DNA of 7,257 nt, from assembly GCA_023145315.1 (NCBI GenBank), contig JAGLEA010000056.1, forward strand, positions 1 to 7,257, read 5' to 3'. The position numbers and the translations under genes are program-made. Below, piece by piece: positions 1 through 6,127 of the stretch (within the stretch, counting starts at the first letter, position 1; each line of letters begins with the position of its first letter). Below the pieces are notes generated by a model. The model was given only the letters and a program-made list of their open reading frames with translations. It made no database searches and had not been told where the DNA came from. This stretch comes from Psychrilyobacter sp. (lineage in GTDB: Bacteria; Fusobacteriota; Fusobacteriia; Fusobacteriales; Fusobacteriaceae).

Positions 1-548
1 TATGCTCCTGCTTCCATCTCTCTTCTTGTGATTACACACATCTTTTCTATCTGCTCATCTGTTGCCACTTCTCCAACTAATCCCATAGCTTCCATTCTTA
101 TGTTTCCATGAGGAACTAAATATGTTTCATTAAGTCCAACACCTTTTTTTTCCATCATGGCAAGGTAGTTATCTGTAGTTTCATATTCCCAGTCTATCTC
201 ATCTGAATCACCATCAAGACCAGCTAAATTTTTTCTCCAAGGGCTGATAAACTCAATTGGAAGTGGAGCCATAGATATTCCATCTTGGCCCAACACTTCT
301 GTTGTTATTCCTTGTCTAATTTTCACTTCATTATAAGGATTAAGTAACATTATTAAATCTGAGTGACTATGAGTATCAATAAATCCTGGAGTAATTAAAC
401 GTCCCTTAGCATCTATAACTTTTATACCTTCTACTTCTAACTTCTCACTTATTGCATGGATTTTTCCATCTTTTATATGAATATCCCCTATAAAAGGTTT
501 AGCCAATGTTCCGTCAACTATATTTCCATTTTTTATTAAAAATTCCAT
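1..548 (-). CDS. N-acyl-D-amino-acid deacylase-like amidohydrolase, N-terminal part (3' end outside window)
   Basis: The first 182 codons of a metal-dependent amidohydrolase are visible; the rest lies beyond the left edge. The start codon ATG at 548-546 is preceded by GAGGGTG (560-554) at 5 nt. The N-terminus has the usual beta-sandwich opening (IKNGNIVDG, then IKDGKIHAI). It is followed by the strand-1 metal motif PGFIDTHSHSD (residues 54-64, HxH at 60 and 62), then QGITTEVLGQDGISMAPLP (79-97) and VPHGNIRMEAMG (145-156). This order and spacing match D-aminoacylases, which hydrolyse N-acyl-D-amino acids, rather than hydantoinases, whose motif is GGxDxHxH. The usual family motif GNCG/GQCG carries a metal-binding Cys; here it reads GQDG with Asp89. 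The gene starts 31 bp after ygeY, so it is the third gene of the dpaL operon, in the place of hyuA in E. coli. The substrate is unknown: N-acyl, N-carbamoyl or ring amide bonds are all possible. Confidence 0.85.
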   Translation of the reverse strand, partial: MEFLIKNGNIVDGTLAKPFIGDIHIKDGKIHAISEKLEVEGIKVIDAKGRLITPGFIDTHSHSDLIMLLNPYNEVKIRQGITTEVLGQDGISMAPLPIEFISPWRKNLAGLDGDSDEIDWEYETTDNYLAMMEKKGVGLNETYLVPHGNIRMEAMGLVGEVATDEQIEKMCVITRREMEAGA

Positions 549-579
549 CTTCACACCCTCTAGTTTTTATTGATATAAT

Positions 580-1770
580 TTATTTTTTGTAAACTGATTT
601 TAAAATTCCGTAATATCCTTTTGCACCTAAACAAAGTTGCTCTATTTCAATATGTTCGTCAATTGTATGAGCAAGATGCTCCATAGAAGGTCCAAATCCT
701 ATAGTTTGGATTCCTGCTTCTCCTGCATAATGAGAACCATTAGTACAGAATGAATATTGAGTGATTTCAGGATTAAGTCCTGCTTCTTTTAAACCTTTAT
801 ATGCTGCTTGTACAAATTCATCCTCTTCAGAATAAAGCCAACCTGGGAAAAATCTTTCTCCTTCAATAGCATTTCCTGTATAACACATTTCTTTTCCTAT
901 TGCGTAAGAAACTTTTGCTTTTAATTTAGGATCTGCTGCCATCATTTCTTCTAATAATTCTTTTATTGGAGCAAGAACAGATTCTTTAGTTTCTCCAACA
1001 AGAAGTCTTCTATCAAAAGTTGCTCTACAATGCTCAGGTACTACAGATGCTCCTGGATATGGTGATGATTTAATATCAGTTAAGCAAAGTATTCCTTTTC
1101 CTAATTCTGGATGCTCAGTAGGTACAAGCTTTTCTATTCTTTCTATAATTCCAGCCATTTTAACTACAGAGTTAATTCCTTTATGTGGATTAGCTGAATG
1201 AGCAGGTTTTCCGAATACTTCTACTACGATTTCTCCTCTACCTCTTTGACCAATTTTAAGATTAAGCTCTGAAGACTCTCCAATTACTACATAATCAGGT
1301 TTGATATTTTTAGAAATTTCTCTTGCTGCAATTCCTTCAAAAATTTCTTCATGTACTACACCTGCAACATAAATTGTTCCAGCAAAATCTTTTTTCATAT
1401 CTTCAGCAAAATAAGATGCTGCAGAGATCATTGCTGATACTTGACCTTTCATATCAGAAGTTCCTCTACCATAAATTTTTCCATCTACGATTTCTCCTCC
1501 AAATGGAGCATATGTCCAAACAGAATCATCAGTTACAGGAACAGTATCAATATGACCATCAAGTAAAATTGATTTTCCTGGTTTGTTACCTACGATCTTA
1601 CCTATTATGTTTCCGTATCTATCTATTTGAACATCATCAAATCCAAATTCTTCTAACATTGCTTTTTTAATTGCTTCTACTACGTTCTCTTCCTCTCCAG
1701 AAACAGATGGGTTTCTAATTAACTCCTGGCATAGTCCTATTAACTTTTCTTCTCTCATTTTACTTAACAT
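580..1770 (-). CDS. ygeY: YgeY-type M20 family metallohydrolase (deacylase/peptidase)
   Basis: A complete 396-residue zinc-dependent hydrolase of the M20/ArgE/DapE family, close in length and motif order to E. coli YgeY (selenium metabolism hydrolase family). Visible metal and catalytic residues are His73 and Asp75 in DGHIDT, Asp106 in GRGTSDMKG, the Glu141-Glu142 pair in VVHEE, Glu165 in IGESSE and His368 in AHTIDEH. His191 in PAHSANPHKG belongs to the lid/dimerisation domain (about residues 175-285). QRGRGE (175-180) is also shared with YgeY. The start ATG at 1770-1768 has a perfect AGGAGG (1782-1777) at 6 nt, which favours it over the in-frame Met5. It lies 41 bp after dpaL with no terminator, so the two should be co-transcribed. 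By family it cleaves an amide bond in the cytoplasm; the link to diaminopropionate chemistry is inferred from its neighbours. Confidence 0.93.
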   Translation of the reverse strand: MLSKMREEKLIGLCQELIRNPSVSGEEENVVEAIKKAMLEEFGFDDVQIDRYGNIIGKIVGNKPGKSILLDGHIDTVPVTDDSVWTYAPFGGEIVDGKIYGRGTSDMKGQVSAMISAASYFAEDMKKDFAGTIYVAGVVHEEIFEGIAAREISKNIKPDYVVIGESSELNLKIGQRGRGEIVVEVFGKPAHSANPHKGINSVVKMAGIIERIEKLVPTEHPELGKGILCLTDIKSSPYPGASVVPEHCRATFDRRLLVGETKESVLAPIKELLEEMMAADPKLKAKVSYAIGKEMCYTGNAIEGERFFPGWLYSEEDEFVQAAYKGLKEAGLNPEITQYSFCTNGSHYAGEAGIQTIGFGPSMEHLAHTIDEHIEIEQLCLGAKGYYGILKSVYKK

Positions 1771-1811
1771 TTTATTCCTCCTGAATTTATATAATTATTT
1801 ATTTTATTGAT

Positions 1812-3017
1812 TTATTTTGTGTGAGCGCCTTGCCATACTATCTCTTTATATACTTCAGGATCTGTATCTCCCTCAGTAGAGAATAGTAATACTTTTGAAT
1901 TTTCATCTAATTTTAAATCCTCTTTCATTTGAGCATATTCAGGATTTGTCATTACTTCAAATAATAATCCAGCTGTAACTGCTCCCGATTCTCCTGATAC
2001 TACTTGATTGTCTCCCTTTATAGGACATCCTAATATTCTCATTCCATTTGCAGCTACCCAATCAGGACAAGATACGAATGCAGCTGAATGATTTTTTAAT
2101 ACTTCCCAACCTATTGTATTTGGTTCTCCACAAGCAAGACCAGCCATAATTGTTTGCATCTCTCCACCTACATATTTCATTTTTCCTGCTTTTGCTGATT
2201 GATATAAACAATCTGCTAAGTTAGATTCAACAATAACAGTTGTAGGACAATCATCACCATAGATAGAAGCGAATACACCTTGAACTGCTCCTGCTAAAGA
2301 TCCAACACCTGCTTGTAAAAATATATGAGTAGGTCTGTCTATCTTGTTGTTCTTTAATTGTTCGATAGATTCTAATGCCATAGTCCCGTACCCTTGCATG
2401 ATCCAAGTTGGAATCTCTTCATATCCTTCCCATGCTGTATCTTGAATAACTACGCCATTATTTTCATTTGCATAATCAGTAGCAATTCTTACTGCATCAT
2501 CATAATTTACTTCTGTAATACTTGCTTCTGCCCCTTCTGCTATTATATTCTCAAGTCTTGTAATAGAAGATCCTTTTGGCATATAAACTACTGCCTTTTG
2601 ATTTAACTTGTTAGCTGTCCAAGCTACTCCTCTACCATGATTTCCATCAGTTGCTGTAGCAAATGTTATATCTCCTAATTCTTTCTTTACTTCTGGTGAA
2701 GTTAATTCTTTATATCCTAATTTAGATATATCACGATTTAATTTAGAAGCAAGATATTTTCCCATTGCATATGATCCACCTAATACTTTAAATGCATTTA
2801 GACCAAATCTATACGATTCATCTTTAAGGTAAATTCCTCCTAACCCTATATGATTAGCTAAATTACTTAAATCAGCTAACGGAGTTACTGTATACTGATC
2901 AAAGCTTTCATGAAAGCTTTTTGCTTTACTAACTTCCCCTTCATTTAAGAATTCTATACATTCTTTATAGTTAGTTCTCTTGATATTGTTTTTTGTCCAC
3001 TTAATATTTTTTTCCAT
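1812..3017 (-). CDS. dpaL: Diaminopropionate ammonia-lyase, PLP-dependent
   Basis: A complete 401-residue fold-type II PLP enzyme that converts 2,3-diaminopropionate to pyruvate and two ammonia. It is collinear with E. coli YgeX/DpaL over its whole length. The PLP Schiff-base lysine is Lys77 in FGLNAFKVLGGSYA (71-84). DGNHGRGVAW (124-133) contains Asp124, and QDTAWEGY (192-199) contains Asp193; these correspond to the catalytic Asp120 and Asp189 of the E. coli enzyme. A glycine-rich phosphate-binding loop QAGVGSLAGAVQG is at 235-247. IMAGLACGEPN (290-300) and SGESGAVTAG (341-350) are further family signatures. The ATG at 3017-3015 has AGGAGAG (3028-3022) 4 nt upstream. It is the first gene after the sigma-54 promoter at 3073-3090, so it should lead an operon with ygeY and the amidohydrolase. 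The E. coli enzyme accepts both D- and L-isomers; that is family knowledge, not visible here. Confidence 0.96.
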   Translation of the reverse strand: MEKNIKWTKNNIKRTNYKECIEFLNEGEVSKAKSFHESFDQYTVTPLADLSNLANHIGLGGIYLKDESYRFGLNAFKVLGGSYAMGKYLASKLNRDISKLGYKELTSPEVKKELGDITFATATDGNHGRGVAWTANKLNQKAVVYMPKGSSITRLENIIAEGAEASITEVNYDDAVRIATDYANENNGVVIQDTAWEGYEEIPTWIMQGYGTMALESIEQLKNNKIDRPTHIFLQAGVGSLAGAVQGVFASIYGDDCPTTVIVESNLADCLYQSAKAGKMKYVGGEMQTIMAGLACGEPNTIGWEVLKNHSAAFVSCPDWVAANGMRILGCPIKGDNQVVSGESGAVTAGLLFEVMTNPEYAQMKEDLKLDENSKVLLFSTEGDTDPEVYKEIVWQGAHTK

Positions 3018-3072
3018 GACACTCTCCTATTTTTATATTTTTTAAATTAATTAAAGTTTTCACATATAGTAT

Positions 3073-3090
3073 AAGCAATTTCTGTGCCAA
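3073..3090 (-). promoter_or_regulatory. Sigma-54 (-24/-12) promoter of the dpaL operon
   Basis: On the minus strand this reads TTGGCACAGAAATTGCTT. It matches the sigma-54 consensus TGGCAC-N5-TTGCW at every defined base, with correct spacing of the GG and GC doublets. The expected transcription start is about 3063, leaving a leader of about 45 nt before the dpaL ATG. An enhancer-binding protein is required, and the gene for one lies immediately upstream. Confidence 0.92.
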
Positions 3091-3092
3091 CT

Positions 3093-3111
3093 TTTAAAGT
3101 TATACTTTAAA
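3093..3111. repeat. Inverted repeat next to the -24 element
   Basis: A perfect 8-bp inverted repeat TTTAAAGT-TAT-ACTTTAAA lies directly upstream of the dpaL sigma-54 promoter, at about -31 to -49. It overlaps a second palindrome, AACTTTTAAAGTT (3089-3101), which reaches the -24 element itself. It could be an operator for a second regulator or a chance product of the AT-rich sequence. It differs from the TTATCA-N3-TGATAA sites. Confidence 0.4.
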
Positions 3112-3227
3112 TTAAAAATTAATACTGAATTTACTATTCTCTCTTCACACATATATTTTTTTTAAAATAAATTTTCTAAGAAAAGATATAAAAAAAGATA
3201 TTTAATTCTCAAAATAAACACATTCTA

Positions 3228-3242
3228 TTATCAATTTGATAA
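3228..3242. promoter_or_regulatory. Putative activator site 1 (upstream activating sequence)
   Basis: A perfect palindrome TTATCA-ATT-TGATAA, centred about 172 bp upstream of the predicted dpaL transcription start. It shares both half-sites with the copies at 3247-3261 and 3319-3333. Position, dyad symmetry and repetition fit binding sites for the Fis-type HTH of a sigma-54 activator. Confidence 0.72.
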
Positions 3243-3246
3243 TTAA

Positions 3247-3261
3247 ATATCAAAATGATAA
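3247..3261. promoter_or_regulatory. Putative activator site 2 (upstream activating sequence)
   Basis: ATATCA-AAA-TGATAA, with one mismatch to the perfect dyad at its outer base. Its centre is 19 bp from site 1, close to two helical turns, which would suit cooperative binding of two activator dimers. Confidence 0.7.
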
Positions 3262-3318
3262 CAGAGTAGTGCAATATTATATAATCACGCATAAATAGTT
3301 ATATTTCCCATATTTTAA

Positions 3319-3333
3319 TTATCATTTTGATAA
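3319..3333. promoter_or_regulatory. Putative activator site 3 (upstream activating sequence)
   Basis: A second perfect copy, TTATCA-TTT-TGATAA, with its centre 72 bp beyond site 2 (close to seven helical turns) and about 263 bp upstream of the predicted dpaL start. It begins only 8 bp past the T-tract of the regulator's terminator. Confidence 0.7.
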
Positions 3334-3341
3334 TAAAAAGT

Positions 3342-3377
3342 AAAAAAAAAGGTTAGCACAGATTTACCTGAGCTAAC
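3342..3377 (-). terminator. Rho-independent terminator after the YgeV-like regulator
   Basis: In the minus-strand transcript the stem GTTAGC (3377-3372) pairs with GCTAAC (3357-3352). Inside it, past one mismatch, CAG (3370-3368) pairs with CTG (3361-3359) around a 6-nt loop. A C and nine T residues (3351-3342) follow. It starts 5 nt past the regulator's stop codon and should keep the dpaL operon free of read-through. Confidence 0.88.
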
Positions 3378-3382
3378 ATTTT

Positions 3383-5134
3383 TTAAATATTGTATTTTTC
3401 AATTTTTCTATATAACGTAGCTACTCCAATCCCTAATTCTTTTGCAGCTTCTTTTTTTCCAATTGTATTTTTCCCATATTTATTTACTGCATTTGCTATT
3501 AAAATTCTTTCTGCATTTGCTAGCGTTAAAACACCTTCTAAAATATTTATATTAGATTTTTTTTCTGAAAGTAAGCTATCAGGAAGTAAGTCCTTACTTA
3601 TAATACCCCTTTCATCCGATAAATTCACCATAAATTCTACTATATTTTCTAATTCTCTTACATTTCCAGGCCACTTATAAGATAATAAGATTTTTTTAGT
3701 CTCTTCATCTATTTTATAAACAGCTTTCCCTAAAACTTTATTATGTTTTTTTATTAATTTTTCTATAATTAATAATATATCCTCTCCCCTACTCTTTAAA
3801 TTAGGACTTTCAATAGGAATCACATTTAATCTATAATAAAGATCTTCTCGAAACATTTTATTTTCCATTTTTTCTTTAAGATTTATATTTGTAGCAGCTA
3901 TAACTCTTATATCTAAATCTATTAATTTATTTGATCCTATTCTCACTAACGTTCTTTCTTGTAATACTCTAAGTAGTTTTCCTTGAAGGTGAAGTGGCAT
4001 ATCTCCTATTTCATCTAAAAATATTACTCCCTCATTAGCTAATTCAAATTTACCTATTCTTCCATTTAGACTAGCACCTGAAAAAGCTCCTTTTACATAA
4101 CCAAATAATTCACTCTCAATAAGAGAATCTGGTATTGCCGCACAATTTATTGCTATAAAAGGTTTATTTTTTCTATCTGAATGAGTATGGATAGCTCTGG
4201 CTATTAATTCTTTCCCAGTCCCACTTTCACCTGTTATAAGTACAGTAGATTTCGTTGGAGCAATTTTTTTTATTTTTTCTTTTAACCTTAACATTGGATA
4301 AGAGTTTCCTATTATAGTTTCTACTCCTAAAGCTCTTTCTTTTGATAATTTATATAATTCATTCTTTAATTTTTTAATACTATCAAATATAAAAACTTGA
4401 GATATTTTTTCTCCAAAATCCTCTGTTTCAAACATCTTACCTACAATAGCATAACTTCTATTATTTGAAATTATAGTTACCTCATATGTTTCCTTTCCAA
4501 ATAAAAATTCGTTATTGTTCTCTATTTTTATCTTTTCATTTAACGAACCATAAGATAACCCTAATTCTTTCATGGCAGAGTTATTTAAATTAATCAATTT
4601 ACTGTCACTATCTAATACCATTACTCCTTTATCTATAGAATCCCATACTTCATTAAAAAAATTCAGTCTTTTTTCTCTAAATAAATTAGTGTTGTATTCC
4701 TTGATTTTTATAGAAATAAATTCACTTATTTGCTTTATAAATTTAAGATGGGAGTTTAGATTTTCTAAAATTTTATTTTTTTGAGAATTTGTTGAGCATA
4801 CTAAACCAATTACTCCTATTATTTCATCATTATAAAATATCGGTGTTGATATTTCTAAAGTTTCCGGACACTCATTTTTATCTGTACACATTATACATAA
4901 CTTATCTTTCCCAGGTTCCTTTATTATATATGCTTCTCCTGTTTTTAATACCTCTTTATAAACAGCACCTTTTGCGACTACTCCAACATCTTTTTTTAAA
5001 ATACCTGTTCCTGCTATTCTTACCATATTTTTATCAATTATCTCTACATCTATCTTCATTACCGAAGAAATTATAGTAGCATATTTTTCAATATGTTTTT
5101 TTATATGTATTAATCCTATTTTATTTTCTTTCAT
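3383..5134 (-). CDS. ygeV: YgeV-type sigma-54-dependent transcriptional activator
   Basis: A complete 583-residue enhancer-binding protein. Residues 1-145 form a sensor region that resembles E. coli YgeV (MKIDVEIIDKNMVRIAGTG at 26-44) and holds a cysteine cluster, C80-x2-C83-x5-C89, plus C113. A PAS-like region (about 160-250) includes GVMVLDSDSKLINLNNSA. The AAA+ domain (about 273-505) has Walker A GESGTGKE (302-309), the sigma-54 contact loop GAFSGA (349-354; Ser in place of the usual Thr), Walker B IFLDEIGD (371-378), Arg-finger region FREDLYYRLN (428-437) and WPGNVREL (488-495). A Fis-type HTH is at about 555-580 (KEAAKELGIGVATLYRKIEKY). The start ATG has AGGTGGG (5149-5143) 8 nt upstream. 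It lies between yqeB and the dpaL operon and is probably the activator of the adjacent sigma-54 promoter. The ligand is unknown; in E. coli the homologue is associated with urate-responsive genes. Confidence 0.92.
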   Translation of the reverse strand: MKENKIGLIHIKKHIEKYATIISSVMKIDVEIIDKNMVRIAGTGILKKDVGVVAKGAVYKEVLKTGEAYIIKEPGKDKLCIMCTDKNECPETLEISTPIFYNDEIIGVIGLVCSTNSQKNKILENLNSHLKFIKQISEFISIKIKEYNTNLFREKRLNFFNEVWDSIDKGVMVLDSDSKLINLNNSAMKELGLSYGSLNEKIKIENNNEFLFGKETYEVTIISNNRSYAIVGKMFETEDFGEKISQVFIFDSIKKLKNELYKLSKERALGVETIIGNSYPMLRLKEKIKKIAPTKSTVLITGESGTGKELIARAIHTHSDRKNKPFIAINCAAIPDSLIESELFGYVKGAFSGASLNGRIGKFELANEGVIFLDEIGDMPLHLQGKLLRVLQERTLVRIGSNKLIDLDIRVIAATNINLKEKMENKMFREDLYYRLNVIPIESPNLKSRGEDILLIIEKLIKKHNKVLGKAVYKIDEETKKILLSYKWPGNVRELENIVEFMVNLSDERGIISKDLLPDSLLSEKKSNINILEGVLTLANAERILIANAVNKYGKNTIGKKEAAKELGIGVATLYRKIEKYNI

Positions 5135-5181
5135 TATAATTGCCCACCTATTTGATCCATATTATATTTATATTCAAATTT

Positions 5182-5209
5182 ATTTTACTATTTAAATAAA
5201 TGCTCTCAA
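5182..5209 (-). promoter_or_regulatory. Possible sigma-70-type promoter of the regulator gene
   Basis: The minus strand reads TTGAGA (5209-5204), a 16-bp spacer, then TAAAAT (5187-5182), about 47 bp before the regulator's start. In DNA this AT-rich such matches are common, so it is only a candidate. The regulator may instead be read from the yqeB promoter, since no terminator separates the two genes. Confidence 0.35.
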
Positions 5210-5214
5210 GTATA

Positions 5215-6012
5215 CTATATTTTTCTCCTAAGATATAGTACTGCTTCTAAAGCTGAACCACCAATGTTTCTAGCTTTGTCTGATATGGTATAACAATTTT
5301 TCATTTGATCTTTACGAGGATCTATATCTCCTATCTTAAATCCCTTGGAAACACTATACCCTTCCCTTATAAGACCTCTTATAAGTCCAGTCAGAGGTGA
5401 TTTTACCGGGGTATCTCCTACAAAAGCAATCGTTTCATCTTTTTCTACAATATCTCCTATATCTTTTATATTTTTTATAATTCCATCAGTTTTACTATAG
5501 ATAACCCTTTCCTCTCCATAACCTTTTATAACTCCTGGAATTCCTGTGTTTTTCTCAGCTTCCCCAGAAAAGATCAATCGCCCTAGATCGTGGCCACGCA
5601 TTGTTTCAATTACAACATCTACATCTTTACCAACTCTAAATCCTGGTCCAAGACCCACAGTAATAGGTGCCATATCAATCTTTGTTCCTAAGTTTTTTTT
5701 CGCCAAGATAGCATCAATTACTGCTATTGGATTTAGTTTTTTTATTGTTTTACCAGAAGGGTCTATAATTATAGCTATGTTTCCTTCATCTAACACCTTA
5801 TCTATCTCATTTATCCCGTTAACCAATACTGCCTTACTTCCCTCTAATATTACTTCTTTTTCATAGACAGCTTCTCCATAACAGACAGTTCTCCTTATAA
5901 AAGATGGCGTTTCTACTTCTAAAACCACAACTCTAAACCCTGCCCTATGAATTTTTTGTATCACACCAGAGGCTATATCTCCTCCTCCTCTAACTACTAT
6001 TAAATCTTTCAC
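5215..6012 (-). CDS. yqeB: YqeB-type selenium-dependent molybdenum hydroxylase accessory protein (EF2563 family)
   Basis: A complete 265-residue protein of the YqeB/EF2563 family, found beside selenium-dependent molybdenum hydroxylases and thought to help mature their labile-selenium cofactor; its exact reaction is unknown. It opens with a nucleotide-binding-like loop VVRGGGDIASG (6-16). RRTVCYGEAVY (40-50, Cys44), IIIDPSGKTI (81-90) and the family core ITVGLGPGFRVGKDVDVVIETMRGH follow (the last at 117-141). Residues about 172-230 look like a small biotinyl/lipoyl-type barrel (TDGIIKNI, IVEKDETIAFVGD, SPLTGLIRGLIREG). NCYTISDKARNIGGSALEAVL (239-259) closes it. E. coli YqeB is about twice as long; this is the short form. 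The start is GTG. The gene has its own sigma-54 promoter and lies 80 bp before the regulator, so they may share a transcript. The hydroxylase genes themselves are not in the window. Confidence 0.92.
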   Translation of the reverse strand: MKDLIVVRGGGDIASGVIQKIHRAGFRVVVLEVETPSFIRRTVCYGEAVYEKEVILEGSKAVLVNGINEIDKVLDEGNIAIIIDPSGKTIKKLNPIAVIDAILAKKNLGTKIDMAPITVGLGPGFRVGKDVDVVIETMRGHDLGRLIFSGEAEKNTGIPGVIKGYGEERVIYSKTDGIIKNIKDIGDIVEKDETIAFVGDTPVKSPLTGLIRGLIREGYSVSKGFKIGDIDPRKDQMKNCYTISDKARNIGGSALEAVLYLRRKI

Positions 6013-6024
6013 TTCATATCCTCC
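6010..6024 (-). promoter_or_regulatory. Ribosome site fixing a GTG start for yqeB
   Basis: GGAGG (6024-6020) lies 7 nt before GTG (6012-6010), the only in-frame start in this position. An ATG at 6017-6015 is out of frame, only 2 nt from the GGAGG, and reads ATG-AAG-TGA, so it cannot start the protein. Confidence 0.85.
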
Positions 6025-6066
6025 AGATAAAAATTAATAATATATTTAATATATATATCATTAATT

Positions 6067-6085
6067 AAGCAATTTTTATGCCACC
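6067..6085 (-). promoter_or_regulatory. Sigma-54 (-24/-12) promoter of yqeB
   Basis: The minus strand reads GGTGGCATAAAAATTGCTT. TGGCAT-N5-TTGC has the GG and GC doublets in exact register, differing from consensus only in the last base of TGGCAC. It shares TGGCA and AAATTGCTT with the dpaL promoter at the same spacing. The predicted start is about 6057, with a leader of about 44 nt, nearly the same as for dpaL. Confidence 0.87.
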
Positions 6086-6127
6086 TTTTAATTCCCTTGA
6101 TATTTTTAGTTTTCACCTATTTTGCTC

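Larger units (their letters stand above)
3018..3382. other. 365-bp control region between the regulator gene and dpaL
   Basis: No open frame here looks coding. Reading in the direction of transcription (right to left), it holds the regulator's terminator (3377-3342) and one 15-bp palindrome (3333-3319). Two more palindromes follow (3261-3247 and 3242-3228). Next is an A/T-tract stretch (about 3200-3150, including a run of eight T near 3155 and the doubled sequence AAAAGATAT) that could be curved. An 8-bp inverted repeat follows (3111-3093), then a sigma-54 promoter (3090-3073) and a leader of about 45 nt with the dpaL ribosome site. This is the layout expected of an enhancer-dependent promoter: activator sites, a bendable spacer, then a -24/-12 element. 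Confidence 0.8.

Noticed and set aside
1323..1670. Open frame on the plus strand inside ygeY (and similar plus-strand frames inside dpaL, the regulator and yqeB)
   Set aside because: The products are low-complexity, rich in Leu, Phe and Ile, lack recognisable motifs, and lie opposite well-supported genes.
3261..3300. TATAAT-like sequence on the minus strand in the control region as a sigma-70 promoter for dpaL
   Set aside because: No acceptable -35 element lies 16-18 bp upstream, and the sigma-54 element closer to dpaL is far better.
5030..5055. Single TTATCA half-sites elsewhere (for example near 5035, 6686, 7069 and 7135)
   Set aside because: None has the partner TGATAA at 3-nt spacing, and such hexamers are expected by chance in AT-rich DNA.
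5184..5214. AT-only hairpin between yqeB and the regulator (arms ATTTATTT and AAATAAAT) as a terminator
   Set aside because: The stem is all A/T with an 8-nt loop and has no T-run after it; too weak to call.
6032..6066. Imperfect AT-only inverted repeat in the yqeB leader
   Set aside because: The predicted sigma-54 start near 6057 falls inside one arm, so the transcript would not carry the whole hairpin; there is no GC in the stem and no T-tract.
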